Source: Aldehydirespirator sp965221185 (GTDB lineage: Bacteria; Actinomycetota; Acidimicrobiia; Acidimicrobiales; Aldehydirespiratoraceae). Taken from it: a stretch of DNA of 64,000 bases. Below, one piece after another: positions 23,238 through 32,438 of this stretch. The position numbers and the translations under genes are program-made. A model generated the notes under the pieces. The model had not been told where the DNA came from, made no database searches, and worked only from the letters and a program-made list of their open reading frames with translations. The stretch spans positions 2,232,001 through 2,296,000 of the forward strand of contig OZ244866.1 in the NCBI GenBank assembly GCA_965221185.1, given 5' to 3'. How positions within the stretch are numbered: the stretch's first letter is position 1; every line of letters starts with the position of its first letter.

Positions 23238-24353
23238 ATGCAGCGGCCACCGATCAGGCACCTCGACCTCGCCGGGTCGCCCGAGGCCATGGGCGACACC
23301 CACGGACGGGCCCACGCCGAGGAGATCCGCGGCTATGCCCGCGACCGGGTCGAGCTCGTTGCCGGAGGACTGTGGAGCGGCGGACCCTTGCCGCGGGGCG
23401 CGGTGCTGGAGCTGGCCGAGGCCTGCCTCCCCGCCCATCAGGCGTTCTCCCCCCGACTGCACGCCGAGATGCTGGCCATGGCCGCGGCCGCCGGCATCAC
23501 CCCGGCCGAGGCGGTGGTGGTGGGCGGCTTCACCGACTTCGTGGACACGGTGCGGGCCGTGACCGCAGGCCCGCACCCGGTCTCGGTGACGGAGGACGAC
23601 TGCACCGCCGTCATCGTTCCCGACGGGCGGGCCGGCGGGGCGGGGATGCTGGGACAGACCTGGGACATGCACGACACCGCCACCGACCATGTGGTGCTGG
23701 CCCGCTTGCGCCCAGACACCGGGCCCGACGCCCTGGTGTTCACCACCGTCGGATGCCTGGGCCAGATTGGCATGAACTCCGCGGGCGTGTGCGTGGGCAT
23801 CAACAACGTCACCGGCAACGACGGCCGCTTCGGGGTGATGTGGCCCACGGTCATCCGTGGGATGCTCGCTCAGGCGACTGCAGCCAACGCGCTGGACGTG
23901 CTGCTGCGAGCCGACCTGGCCGGCGCCCACAACTACCTGATCCTCGACGCCGAGGGCAGGGGGTTCAACGTGGAGGCCATGCCGTCGGCCCGGCCGGTGA
24001 AGACCCTTGACGGCGAGCCGCTGGCGCACACCAACCACGTGACCGATCCCGCGGCCGCGCCGTTCGAGGGTGAGAGGGACGCCGAAGTGATGGCCAACTC
24101 GCGCCAGCGCCTGGAACTGGCCGCGGCCATGCTCACCGACACCGACAGGCCGGTAGACGCCGAGCGGCTGATGGAGATCACCCGCGAGCCCACCGCCATC
24201 TGCCGCTGGCCGGACAACAAGTACCGGGTGGAGTCGAGCGGCGCAGTGATCATGCGGCCCCGCACCGGCGACTTCTGGGCCTGCTGGGGCCAGCCCGCCG
24301 ACAACGACTACGAGCACTTCTCGCTCGCACCGGCCGCGGCCCGAGGCGTCTGA
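23238..24353 (+). CDS. C45 family Ntn-hydrolase (acyl-CoA:6-APA acyltransferase-like)
   Basis: 371 residues. The likely autocatalytic nucleophile is Cys122 in TEDDCTAVIV, which would become the new N-terminus after self-cleavage. GQTWDMHDT, GCLGQIGMNSAGVCVGINN and LAHTNHV follow the acyl-CoA:isopenicillin acyltransferase / C45 pattern. The family hydrolyses or transfers amide-linked acyl groups. A TACTCT hexamer 6 bases before ATG 23238, with no Shine-Dalgarno, suggests a leaderless message. The next gene, a GNAT, follows after 16 bases. Confidence 0.85.
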   Translation: MQRPPIRHLDLAGSPEAMGDTHGRAHAEEIRGYARDRVELVAGGLWSGGPLPRGAVLELAEACLPAHQAFSPRLHAEMLAMAAAAGITPAEAVVVGGFTDFVDTVRAVTAGPHPVSVTEDDCTAVIVPDGRAGGAGMLGQTWDMHDTATDHVVLARLRPDTGPDALVFTTVGCLGQIGMNSAGVCVGINNVTGNDGRFGVMWPTVIRGMLAQATAANALDVLLRADLAGAHNYLILDAEGRGFNVEAMPSARPVKTLDGEPLAHTNHVTDPAAAPFEGERDAEVMANSRQRLELAAAMLTDTDRPVDAERLMEITREPTAICRWPDNKYRVESSGAVIMRPRTGDFWACWGQPADNDYEHFSLAPAAARGV

Positions 24354-24369
24354 GTCGAGCCCTACCGCT

Positions 24370-25002
24370 ATGGGCGAGTTGACATACACCAACATCCGTG
24401 CCGAGTGGGCCGAAGCGCTGGAGCACATCGAGCACACCTCGTTCCCGACCGCCGACCGGACCGACCTCTACGACGCCGACGAATTGACCGCCCTGGTCAG
24501 GGAGTTTCCCGAGGGCGGCGTGGTGGTGCTCGACGGCGACACGCCGGTGGCGATGGGGCTGGGCATTCGCGTGCACTTCGACTTCAGCCACACCCAGCAC
24601 TCCATCCGGGACCTGGTCGGCACCGGCGGCAGCAGCGGCCACGTGCCCGACGGCGCCTGGTACTACGGCACCAGCATCGCGGTGCTGCCCGCCTACCGGC
24701 GCCGGGGCATCGGCCGGCGCCTCTACGACATGCGCAAGCAGATCTGCCGGGACCTCAACCTGGCCGGCATCGTCGCCGGAGGCGTCATCCCCGGCTACGC
24801 CGACCACAAAGGCGAGATGTCGGCGGCCGACTACGTGGCCAAGGTGGCGGCGGGAGAGCTCTACGACGCAACCCTCACCATGCAGATCGCCAACGGCTTC
24901 GAGGCTCCCGGCGTGATAGCCGACTACATCACCGACCCGGCCGTTGACAACTGGGCGTCGCTGATCGTCTGGAAGAACCCCGGCTACAACCCCCACGCCT
25001 GA
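24370..25002 (+). CDS. GNAT family N-acetyltransferase
   Basis: 210 residues. The acetyl-CoA loop is clear: TSIAVLPAYRRRGIGRRLYD (about residues 100-119). The C-terminal third (GGVIPGYADHKGEMSAADYV, DATLTMQIANGF) is typical of the GNATs found beside amidohydrolases. It probably shares a transcript with the C45 hydrolase, giving a deacylase/acylase plus acetyltransferase pair. Substrate unknown. Confidence 0.85.
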   Translation: MGELTYTNIRAEWAEALEHIEHTSFPTADRTDLYDADELTALVREFPEGGVVVLDGDTPVAMGLGIRVHFDFSHTQHSIRDLVGTGGSSGHVPDGAWYYGTSIAVLPAYRRRGIGRRLYDMRKQICRDLNLAGIVAGGVIPGYADHKGEMSAADYVAKVAAGELYDATLTMQIANGFEAPGVIADYITDPAVDNWASLIVWKNPGYNPHA

Positions 25003-25074
25003 CTCCCTCTCAAGATGTCACACGCCCTCGCTAGGGTGCGGTACCATGCACAGGAGCCATCAGAAGGTGATCAA

Positions 25075-25656
25075 ATGGCCTTGACAGATCTCTCCAGACA
25101 CGGCATGGAGACGCCGCCGGGAGACAACCGGCTCGGCGAGGCGATTCTCTACGTCGCAGAGCGGCTATCGGACGATCCGGCGGGGCGGGGCGCAGTCAAG
25201 TTGAACAAGATCCTATGGTGGGCCGACTTCGAGAGCTTCCGCGAGCGAGGCCGCTCCGTCACGGGCGCGGTCTACCAGAAGCTGAACGAAGGACCCGCTC
25301 CGGTTCGCCTAGTGCCGACCCGCAAGAAGCTGCTGAAGTCCGGTGCCGTCGACATGGAGGAACGTGACCGCGGCGCCCAGAGCCCGGAGAAGGTCCTGCT
25401 CGCCCGCCGTGCGCCCGAGCCCATTTTCGACAAAGACGATCGCCGCTACCTGGAACGAGCCCTGAGCAAGTTCCACGGGATGACAGGCAAGGAGTGCAGC
25501 GACTTCTCGCACCGCGCCTCCGCTGGCTGGCAGACCGTGAACAAGGGAGAGATCATCCCCTACGAGACCTCGCTCGTCTACACCCGGCCTCTCACTGACG
25601 CCGAACTCGCTTGGGGACGTGAGGTGGCGGTCGCCGCCGGATACATCCCCGAGTGA
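25075..25656 (+). CDS. Panacea-domain (DUF4065/SocA-like) protein
   Basis: 193 residues from ATG 25075 with Shine-Dalgarno AAGGTG. The Panacea core is recognisable: AILYVAERLSDDPAGRGAVK, LNKILWWADFESFRERG and VTGAVYQKLNEGPAP. Panacea proteins neutralise many unrelated toxins in PanAT pairs and also act as adaptors (SocA). No small toxin gene abuts it on either side: the GNAT is upstream, and 151 empty bases then CaiB on the other strand are downstream. It is therefore an orphan, and its role is unknown. Confidence 0.8.
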   Translation: MALTDLSRHGMETPPGDNRLGEAILYVAERLSDDPAGRGAVKLNKILWWADFESFRERGRSVTGAVYQKLNEGPAPVRLVPTRKKLLKSGAVDMEERDRGAQSPEKVLLARRAPEPIFDKDDRRYLERALSKFHGMTGKECSDFSHRASAGWQTVNKGEIIPYETSLVYTRPLTDAELAWGREVAVAAGYIPE

Positions 25657-25671
25657 CAACAGATCCCAAGG

Positions 25672-25691
25672 GCCCCTCTATCGAGAGGGCG
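25672..25691. terminator. Hairpin between convergent Panacea and CaiB genes
   Basis: GCCCCTCT-ATCG-AGAGGGCGC forms a 6-bp perfect stem with a tetraloop in the 151-base convergent gap. No T-run follows. A bidirectional terminator is plausible. The rest of the gap shows nothing. Confidence 0.45.
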
Positions 25692-25807
25692 CACGCCTTC
25701 AGCGAGACTGTGAGGGGCTTGTTCGGCGCCGGGCGGCGACCGGATGGCACCCGCCCGTCGAATAGCCGCATCGGGGAATCGGCCGCGGGTTCCAGGGGTC
25801 GCGGCTG

Positions 25808-26971
25808 CTAAGCCGACTCCCCCTCTACAGCTCGGGCCTCTAGTTCTGCCAGGAGGTCCGGGTCGTGGTCGCCCAGGGCGGGGACGGTCGCGTCGGGAAT
25901 GCCGGCGTTGCTGAGGTTGAACGGGGGCTTGTAGACCTCGGCGGACCCGGTGGGGGTGGTTACGTGCATGAAGCGGTCGCGGGCTCTGAGCTGGTCGTGC
26001 TGCCACAGCGCCAGCGGGTCTCGCACGAAGCTGTGGGCCACCCGGCCGGCTCGCAGGCGCCCGATCAGCTCTTCGGCGGGAACCGATGCGAACACCGAGT
26101 TGATCAGCGCCTCGAGATCGTCGATGTTGGCTATGCGGTCGGAGTTGTCGGCGAACCGGGAATCGACAACCAGAGCCCCATCTTGCAGGACGTGCTCGGC
26201 GAAGTCGGCCCAGTCCCGGTTGCTCTGGACTCCGATCATCACCAGCTCGCCGTCGCTCATCGGGTACATGCCGTAGGGAGCGATCATGGTGTGGCGGTGG
26301 CCGGCCCGCGGCGGCACCGAGCCCCTGCCCACCGCGGCGTAGCTGGGCGCGGCCGTCCACTCGGCGATGCTCTCCAGCATCGACACCTCGATGGAGGCGC
26401 CCTCCCCGGTGGCCTGCCGACGGTAGAGGGCGGCCAGGATCGACGACAGGGCGTACATGGCCGCGGAGATGTCTGCTATCGACAATCCGACCTTGCAGGC
26501 CTGCTCCGCAGTGCCGGTGAGGGCCACCGCTCCCCCCTCGGCCTGCACGGCCAGGTCGTAGGCCTTGTCGTCGGTGCGGGGACCGCCAAGGCCGTAGCCG
26601 GAGACGTCACAGGCGATCAGGCCGGGGAGCTTGGCTCTGAGCTGGTCGGCCAGGATGCCGGCCCGTCTGGCCGCGGCGGGCGACAGGTTCTGCACGAACA
26701 CGTCCGCGCCGGCCACCAGCCGGTCGAAAACGGCACGGTCCTCGGAATCCTTCAAGTCCAGTTCGATGCTCTGCTTGCCCCGATTTGCCCACACGAAGAA
26801 CGCGGACGTTCCGCCCATCGCACTGTCGTAGTGGCGGGCGAAGTCGCCCTCGCCGGGGCGCTCCACCTTGAGGACGCGGGCGCCGAGGTCGGCCAGTTGG
26901 CGGGTGGCGAACGGGGCGGCCACCGCCGCCTCCAGCGCGACCACGATCACACCCTCCAGCGGGGCGCTCAC
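25808..26971 (-). CDS. CaiB/BaiF (family III) CoA-transferase
   Basis: 387 residues from GTG 26971. Family III CoA-transferases move CoA between carboxylic acids through an aspartyl intermediate; the candidate Asp is in KAYDLAVQAEGG (about residue 140). Other hallmarks are LKVERPGEGDFAR, FVWANRGKQSIELDLK, and ISAAMYALSSILAALYRR. It is the last gene of the long liv-P450 operon, 70 bases after an acyl-CoA dehydrogenase. It probably activates the acid made by the oxidative enzymes upstream. Confidence 0.88.
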   Translation of the reverse strand: MSAPLEGVIVVALEAAVAAPFATRQLADLGARVLKVERPGEGDFARHYDSAMGGTSAFFVWANRGKQSIELDLKDSEDRAVFDRLVAGADVFVQNLSPAAARRAGILADQLRAKLPGLIACDVSGYGLGGPRTDDKAYDLAVQAEGGAVALTGTAEQACKVGLSIADISAAMYALSSILAALYRRQATGEGASIEVSMLESIAEWTAAPSYAAVGRGSVPPRAGHRHTMIAPYGMYPMSDGELVMIGVQSNRDWADFAEHVLQDGALVVDSRFADNSDRIANIDDLEALINSVFASVPAEELIGRLRAGRVAHSFVRDPLALWQHDQLRARDRFMHVTTPTGSAEVYKPPFNLSNAGIPDATVPALGDHDPDLLAELEARAVEGESA

Positions 26972-27041
26972 CGGGGTGTCTCCGTGGGCATACAGCCGAT
27001 GGCGGCGGCGGGACGGGTCGAGGGATGACCGGCTCCCATGG

Positions 27042-28247
27042 TCACGGCTCCTTGGGCAGGAAACCGCCGCGGGTCTGGGGCAGCCTCATGTCCAGGATCC
27101 GCGACGCCACCACCGTGCGCAGGATCTGGGCCGTGCCGCCCCCGATGGTGAACATCCGCACGTCGCGGTACATACGCTCCAGAGCATTGTTGCGGCTGTA
27201 GCCGGCCGCTCCGTGGGCCTGCAGCGCGTCGCTTACCACCGCGATGGCCGCTTCGGAGGTGAAGATCTTGGCCTGGGCGGCCAGGGCCGGATCCGGGAAC
27301 GGGCTGCCGCCGGGCCCCCGAGAGGCCGCGGCCCGGTAGGTGAGGCTGCGGGCGGCCTCCAGCTTCACCGACATGTCGGCGAGCATCCATTGCAGGCCCT
27401 GGAACTCGGCGATGGGCCGCCCGAACTGCTCGCGCTGCTTCACGAACTCCAACGCCAGGTCGTAGGCGCCCGAGGCCAGGCCGAGCGCCACCGTGCCCGC
27501 GCCGACCCGCTGGGTGTTGTAGGCGTTCATCAGGTCGGCGAAGCCCCGTCTCAGCCCCGACGGCGGCTGCACAGCCATGTCCGCACCGACCTCGGCGTTG
27601 TTGCACACGATGGTCGTCTCTGGAATCCCGCGCAGGCCCATCGTCGGCTCGCGGGGCCCGACCTCGAGCCCGGGCGTCTCATCCCGGAAGGCCAGGAAGG
27701 CGCCGATGCCCTCCGCGTTGCCGTCCTCGTCGAAGACCCGGGCGAACACCAGGTGCGTCTTGGACACGCCGCCGCCGGTGATCCAATGCTTGGTGCCGTT
27801 GAGCACATAGGCGTCGCTGCGGCGGTCGGCGCGGGTGGTCATCTCCGACGCGGCGCTCCCGGCGCCCGGCTCGGTGATGCAGATGGCCGGCTTGTCCCCC
27901 GCCAGCACCAGTTCCGCGACCCTCTTGCGCTGGTCGTCGGTGCCGTAAGCCATGACTGCGGAGAGAGCGCCCATGTTGCATTCCACCGCGATGCGACCGG
28001 TCACGCCGCACACTTTGGCCATCTCCTCCACCACCAGCACCGCGTCCAATAGCGACCGGCCGGGGCCCCCTAACTCGGGAGGAACGGTCATGCCCGTGAA
28101 GCCCGCCTGCTGCAGCGCGTCGACGTTGTTCCACGGGTACTGCTCGCTCCGGTCCACGTCCGCGGCCCGCGGCGCTATCACCTCGCGGGCCAGGGCAGAG
28201 GCCTCGGCCTGGATCGCCCGCTGCTCGCGGGTCAGTTCCCAGCTCAT
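27042..28247 (-). CDS. Acyl-CoA dehydrogenase
   Basis: 401 residues with the full ACAD layout: N-terminal helices, CITEPGAGSAASEM (FAD site), YVLNGTKHWITGGG, VKQREQFGRPIAEFQGLQWMLADM, and QAHGAAGYSRNNALERMYRD near the C-terminus. Where MCAD and SCAD carry the catalytic Glu (YEGT), this protein has IGGGTAQI, so the base must be elsewhere as in isovaleryl-CoA dehydrogenases, or the activity is altered. Its ATG overlaps the stop of the TTC38-like gene (ATGA). Confidence 0.9.
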   Translation of the reverse strand: MSWELTREQRAIQAEASALAREVIAPRAADVDRSEQYPWNNVDALQQAGFTGMTVPPELGGPGRSLLDAVLVVEEMAKVCGVTGRIAVECNMGALSAVMAYGTDDQRKRVAELVLAGDKPAICITEPGAGSAASEMTTRADRRSDAYVLNGTKHWITGGGVSKTHLVFARVFDEDGNAEGIGAFLAFRDETPGLEVGPREPTMGLRGIPETTIVCNNAEVGADMAVQPPSGLRRGFADLMNAYNTQRVGAGTVALGLASGAYDLALEFVKQREQFGRPIAEFQGLQWMLADMSVKLEAARSLTYRAAASRGPGGSPFPDPALAAQAKIFTSEAAIAVVSDALQAHGAAGYSRNNALERMYRDVRMFTIGGGTAQILRTVVASRILDMRLPQTRGGFLPKEP

Positions 28248-29455
28248 GGCGCTGACACGGCTGCCTGCCGCGTCAGCATGACGACATCGCGCTGGGCGAT
28301 GCTGCCTCCGATGCGGCCGATGGAGGGACCGAGCCGGTCGACGAGCCGGACGAAGTGGTCGCGGCCACCTTCGCCGTAACTGCGGAAAGCCTCGACTAGA
28401 GGGGTTACGACATCACTGAACGTGTTGTCGTTCTCGCTGGCGCCGGCCTCGCGCCCTTCGAGACCATCGAACCAGCGCCGCGCCCCGGGGTGGCCGGGCC
28501 TGCGCACGAACGCCAGGGCCGCATGCACGTCCAGAAAGCCGCACGTGTGGCGCTCGGCCACCTCGTTCCAGCGGTCCGCCAGCGCGTCCCAGCGATCGGC
28601 GGCGTCGCAGCCGGCCAGCTCCAGGCGCCACAGCAGCGATGTCTGGTCGCAGAGCTGGAAGGCGGTGGTGGCATGGGGTTGGCGCTCGTCGAACACCGCC
28701 AGCGCACCGGTCGCGTCACCGGAGGCCAGTAGGCGCAGGGCAAGATGCCACCAGATGTGGGTAGCAAAGAGATCCTGGTCGCTCCACCGCGCGACCGAGC
28801 CCTGCAGCAACTCGAGGGACGCCGGGGTGTCATCGGTGGACTCGTAGACGTGGGCCAGCGCGTGCCTGGACCACAGATCGTCGGGGTCAAGGCTCAGAGC
28901 CTGGCGGCCCAGGTCCTCGGCCTCGTCGTAGCGTCCGACCTCCTCCAGGGCGAAGGCGTGCTGCCCGGCCACGAACCCCCATCCCCGTTCGCCGCGCCAC
29001 GCCTCGACCGCATGGGAGCTGGAGGCCAGGCGGCCGTCGACGTCGCCGACATGCAGGGAGACGTCGTGAGCGAATCGCACCGCCGCGAAGTCGCGCTCGC
29101 CCAAGGCGATCTTGTGCCAGGCCCGAACGGCGTCGGTGAACTCCCCGGCGAGGAGCGCTTCGAGCGCCCGAACATGGCTCCGCTCACGATCTGGAGACTC
29201 GCTGGCCCGTGTTCGGGAGCGTTCAGCGTCCGCAGTCAACGCAGGCGAGCTCAACGGCGTTCCGGCCAGCACCCGGTACACCGTCGCGAACACCGGTCCC
29301 ATGACGAATGACTCGTCGCGGGCGCCCGCCTCCGCCATCGCGCTCACCGGGTCGCCGCGGAAGTGCAGGTACTGCTCCCAGGCGCGCAGCCACGCATCGG
29401 CGCTGGCCGGCTCGCCCCGCACCGGCCCCAAGTCAGGCAGGCCCGACACGCTCAT
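28244..29455 (-). CDS. Tetratricopeptide protein of the TTC38-like family
   Basis: 403 residues, helical and TPR-like throughout. Recognisable segments are AWEQYLHFRGDPVSAMAEA, ERSHVRALEALLAGEFTDAV, SLDPDDLWSRHALAHVYEST and ATHIWWHLALRLLASGD. The order matches bacterial homologues of tetratricopeptide repeat protein 38. I chose ATG 29455 (MSVSGLPD); the longer frame is the P450 gene read out of phase. It overlaps the P450 3' end by 23 bases and the ACAD by ATGA, so it belongs to the operon. No enzymatic motif; a scaffold role is possible. Confidence 0.72.
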   Translation of the reverse strand: MSVSGLPDLGPVRGEPASADAWLRAWEQYLHFRGDPVSAMAEAGARDESFVMGPVFATVYRVLAGTPLSSPALTADAERSRTRASESPDRERSHVRALEALLAGEFTDAVRAWHKIALGERDFAAVRFAHDVSLHVGDVDGRLASSSHAVEAWRGERGWGFVAGQHAFALEEVGRYDEAEDLGRQALSLDPDDLWSRHALAHVYESTDDTPASLELLQGSVARWSDQDLFATHIWWHLALRLLASGDATGALAVFDERQPHATTAFQLCDQTSLLWRLELAGCDAADRWDALADRWNEVAERHTCGFLDVHAALAFVRRPGHPGARRWFDGLEGREAGASENDNTFSDVVTPLVEAFRSYGEGGRDHFVRLVDRLGPSIGRIGGSIAQRDVVMLTRQAAVSAP

Positions 29456-30710
29456 GGACCTTGACTTCCAGATACTCGATGCCGTTGACGAAGTTCGAGT
29501 CGACGTAGGTGGGCTCGCTCGCCAGTTCGAGACGAATGCCGCGGTCGAGGATCTCCTCGATGAGGATGGCGACCTCGAGACGGGCCAGCGGCGCGCCGAG
29601 GCAGAAGTGGGCCCCACCGCCTCCGAAGGCTGTGTTGGGCGGGCGCAGCGGCCGCCGCACGTCGAAGCGCATCGACTCGTCGAACACCGCCTCGTCGAAG
29701 TTGGCCGCCGCATACCACATCACCACTTTGTCACCGGCGCGCAGCGCAGTGTCCTGCAACACGGTGTCTCTCGTCACCGTGCGACGGAAGTACAGGATCG
29801 GAGACGAGTAGCGGATCACCTCCTCGGCCGCCTGGGCCAGCAGCGACGGATCGGAGCGGACCAGCTCGAACTGGTCAGCGAACTCGACCAGATGCAGGGC
29901 CAGATGGGCCATGGAGGCCCTGGTGGTCTCGTTGCCGGCGAAGACCATCAGGCGGAAGAAGTTGGTGAACTCGGCGTCGGTGAGGCGCTCGCCGTCGACC
30001 TCGGCCTCGATCAGCTTGGTCACCAGGTCGTCGGCGGGCTCGGCCCGGCGCCGCTCGCCCAAGGCGCGGGCGTACTCGTTGATTCCGTGGGCGGCCGGGC
30101 TGTTGAACGGCAGCAGCCGCAGATCGGTGGTGTTGCCGTAGGCGGTGGGCTCCAGCGGCTTGCTGGAGGTGCCCGCCACGAGATGGTCCGTCAGCTCGAT
30201 CATGTAGTCGTGGTCCGATTCGGGCACGCCCATGATGTCGCAGATAACTCCGATCGGTATCGGCGCCGCCACCGCCTCCACCCAGTCGCCGCCGCCGACC
30301 TGCACCAGCGCGTCGAGGCGCCCGGCGATCCTGGATCGCACCGCGGCCTCATACGACTGCACGTGGCGCGGCGTGAACGCCGAGCTGACCAGGCGCCGCA
30401 GCCGGGTGTGCACCGGAGGGTCGAGGTCGATCATCGACGCCCGGGCCGGCAGAGCGTCGGAGTCGATGTCGTATATCTGGATGTGGCCGACCGCCGAGGA
30501 GTACACGTCGGTGTCGCGAGAGACCTCCGACACCGGCGCGTGGCGGGTGACCGACCAGAAGCCGATGCGGTCGCCGCCGCTGGCCGGCGTCCAGCTCAGC
30601 TGGGGACGGGCCCGCATCTCGGCGAAGGCGGCGTGGGGAATGCCTTCAGCGAAAGTGGCCGGATCCGAGAGGTCCGCGGGCGCGAGGAGCCGCTCGGCGA
30701 AGATCCTCAT
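29433..30710 (-). CDS. Cytochrome P450 (first of two)
   Basis: A soluble class I P450 of 425 residues. The I-helix oxygen-activation motif is AGNETTR (258-264), ExxR is within EEVIR (296-300), and the haem loop is FGGGGAHFCLG with axial Cys370. YGNTTDLRLLPFNSPA is shared almost exactly with the second P450 (32435-33697), so the two are paralogues. Electrons would come from the 3Fe-4S ferredoxin in the same operon; no ferredoxin reductase is seen in the window. Confidence 0.93.
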   Translation of the reverse strand: MRIFAERLLAPADLSDPATFAEGIPHAAFAEMRARPQLSWTPASGGDRIGFWSVTRHAPVSEVSRDTDVYSSAVGHIQIYDIDSDALPARASMIDLDPPVHTRLRRLVSSAFTPRHVQSYEAAVRSRIAGRLDALVQVGGGDWVEAVAAPIPIGVICDIMGVPESDHDYMIELTDHLVAGTSSKPLEPTAYGNTTDLRLLPFNSPAAHGINEYARALGERRRAEPADDLVTKLIEAEVDGERLTDAEFTNFFRLMVFAGNETTRASMAHLALHLVEFADQFELVRSDPSLLAQAAEEVIRYSSPILYFRRTVTRDTVLQDTALRAGDKVVMWYAAANFDEAVFDESMRFDVRRPLRPPNTAFGGGGAHFCLGAPLARLEVAILIEEILDRGIRLELASEPTYVDSNFVNGIEYLEVKVHERVGPA

Positions 30711-30735
30711 GAACTCCTGCCCATCTGCTCGACCT

Positions 30736-32199
30736 CTATCCGACCACGAACGGGTCGCGGGTGGCGCCGGTGAGCTCCACCCAGACGGTCTTGGTCTTCA
30801 GGTACCCGTCGAGCGCCTCGCGGCCGTTGTCCTTGCCGTACCCGGACTGCTTGAACCCGCCGAAGGGCGCCATATAGCTGACATTGCGGTAGGTGTTGAC
30901 CCAGACCGTGCCGGCGTCGAGTGCCCTGGCCATCCGATGGGCTCGCCGCACATCGAGCGTCCACACCCCGGCAGCCAGGCCGAAATCGGAGTCATTGGCC
31001 AGCGCAACCACCTCGTCCTCGTCGTCGAAGGGCATCACCGCCAGAACCGGGCCGAACACCTCCTCGCGCACGATAGTGGTGTCGTTGTTGACGTCCGTGA
31101 TCACCGTCGGGCGCACGAAGCGGCCCCCGAGCACCGGGTCGACCACCCCGCCCGCGGCAACAGTGGCCCCCTCGGCTCGGGCCTGCTCGATCATGGCCAG
31201 GATGCGATCGCGCTGCGCGTCCGACGCGGCCGGACCCATCTCCGTCGCGGGATCTGACGGATCGCCGAGCACCAACTCCTCCGCTCGGGCCGTGATCCTG
31301 GCGAGGATCTCGTCGGCGATGCCGCTCTGGACGTAAACGCGCGACCCGGCCACGCAGGTCTGGCCGCTCGCCGCGAAGATGCCTGCCAGCAGGCCGTTGG
31401 CCGCGGCCTCCGGGTCGGCGTCATCGAAGATGATCTGCGGCGACTTGCCCCCCAACTCCAGCACGGTCGGCACCAGATTGCCCGCCGCGGCCCGGGCCAC
31501 GTGGCGGGCGGTGTCGCCGCCTCCTGTGAAGGTGATCTTGTCGATGCCCGGGTGTGCGGTCAGGGCCGCGCCCACGCCCGCGGCGCCTGTGACAACGTTG
31601 ATCACACCAGGGGGAAAGCCCGCCTCGGCGACACGCTCGGCCAGCAGCAGCGCGGTGACCGGCGTGAGCTCGGACGGCTTGACCACCGCGGTGCAGCCTG
31701 CGGCGAGGGCGGGCGCCAGCTTCCAGGTGAGCAGGGCCAGCGGCGAGTTCCACGGGATGATGGCGCCGACCACGCCCACCGGCACCCGTTCGGTGTAGAC
31801 GAGGAAGTTGGGCGACGGGCTGGGGATCTGCTCGCCGCCGACCGCCTCTGCCAGCCCCGCGAAGTAGTCGAAGTAGCTCTGGAGGCTGCGGGCCTGGGCG
31901 GTGGTCTCGCGGATGATCTTGCCGTTGTCACGGGTCTCGATGGCGGCCAGCTCGTCGGCGTCGCGTGTGAGGATTTCGCCCAGCCGTCGTAGCAGCCGGG
32001 CTCGATCGGCTGCAGGCATCGTCGCCCAGGGGCCGTGCTGGAATGCCCGGCGGGCCGCGGAGACGGCGAGGTCGACGGCGCCCGGGTCGTCGGCAACGGC
32101 AGCCCACACCTCTCCGGTGAACGGATTCGCGGTCTCCATTCGCCGGCCCCCTGCCGGAGCCGCGAACGCTCCGTCGATCCAGTTGTCGTAGGTCTTCAT
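30736..32199 (-). CDS. NAD(P)-dependent aldehyde dehydrogenase
   Basis: 487 residues from ATG 32199 (Shine-Dalgarno GAGGAG). Catalytic Cys282 is in SGQTCVAGSR and the general base Glu248 in LELGGKSP; the cofactor site is IIPWNSPL and the C-terminal SYMAPFGGFKQSGYGKDNG is conserved. It would oxidise an aldehyde, perhaps released by P450 N- or O-dealkylation, to an acid. Its start overlaps the ferredoxin stop (ATGA), so expression is coupled with both P450s. Confidence 0.93.
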   Translation of the reverse strand: MKTYDNWIDGAFAAPAGGRRMETANPFTGEVWAAVADDPGAVDLAVSAARRAFQHGPWATMPAADRARLLRRLGEILTRDADELAAIETRDNGKIIRETTAQARSLQSYFDYFAGLAEAVGGEQIPSPSPNFLVYTERVPVGVVGAIIPWNSPLALLTWKLAPALAAGCTAVVKPSELTPVTALLLAERVAEAGFPPGVINVVTGAAGVGAALTAHPGIDKITFTGGGDTARHVARAAAGNLVPTVLELGGKSPQIIFDDADPEAAANGLLAGIFAASGQTCVAGSRVYVQSGIADEILARITARAEELVLGDPSDPATEMGPAASDAQRDRILAMIEQARAEGATVAAGGVVDPVLGGRFVRPTVITDVNNDTTIVREEVFGPVLAVMPFDDEDEVVALANDSDFGLAAGVWTLDVRRAHRMARALDAGTVWVNTYRNVSYMAPFGGFKQSGYGKDNGREALDGYLKTKTVWVELTGATRDPFVVG

Positions 32200-32438
32200 G
32201 CAGGCTCCTCGGTTGCCGAGTCCGCCCGGGGAGCGGGGCTGACGATGGATATGGCGGCACCGGGACACCGGTAGACCACCACCTCGGCCCGGTCCCGGGG
32301 CAGGGTGCCAGTGCCGATCACCGACGACACGGCCTCATCGTCGTCGAGCAGGAACACGTCGGGCTCGAGCATCTCGCACTGGCCCCCGCCCACGCAGGAC
32401 TCGGCGTTCACTGCGACACGCACCAGGTCGTCGCTCAT
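32196..32438 (-). CDS. 3Fe-4S ferredoxin (P450 redox partner)
   Basis: 80 residues. Cys15, Cys21 and Cys58 (SCVGGGQCEML ... YRCPGAAI) give the three-cysteine pattern of actinobacterial [3Fe-4S] P450 ferredoxins; the fourth ligand position is Gly. It is nested between the second P450 and the aldehyde dehydrogenase with ATGA overlaps at both ends, and so is its obvious redox partner. I chose ATG 32438; the longer frame is P450 sequence out of phase. Confidence 0.92.
   Translation of the reverse strand: MSDDLVRVAVNAESCVGGGQCEMLEPDVFLLDDDEAVSSVIGTGTLPRDRAEVVVYRCPGAAISIVSPAPRADSATEEPA

Noticed and set aside
29456..29713. N-terminal extension of the TTC38-like protein
   Set aside because: It is the P450 3' region out of frame (Arg/Ser-rich), with no similarity to the family.
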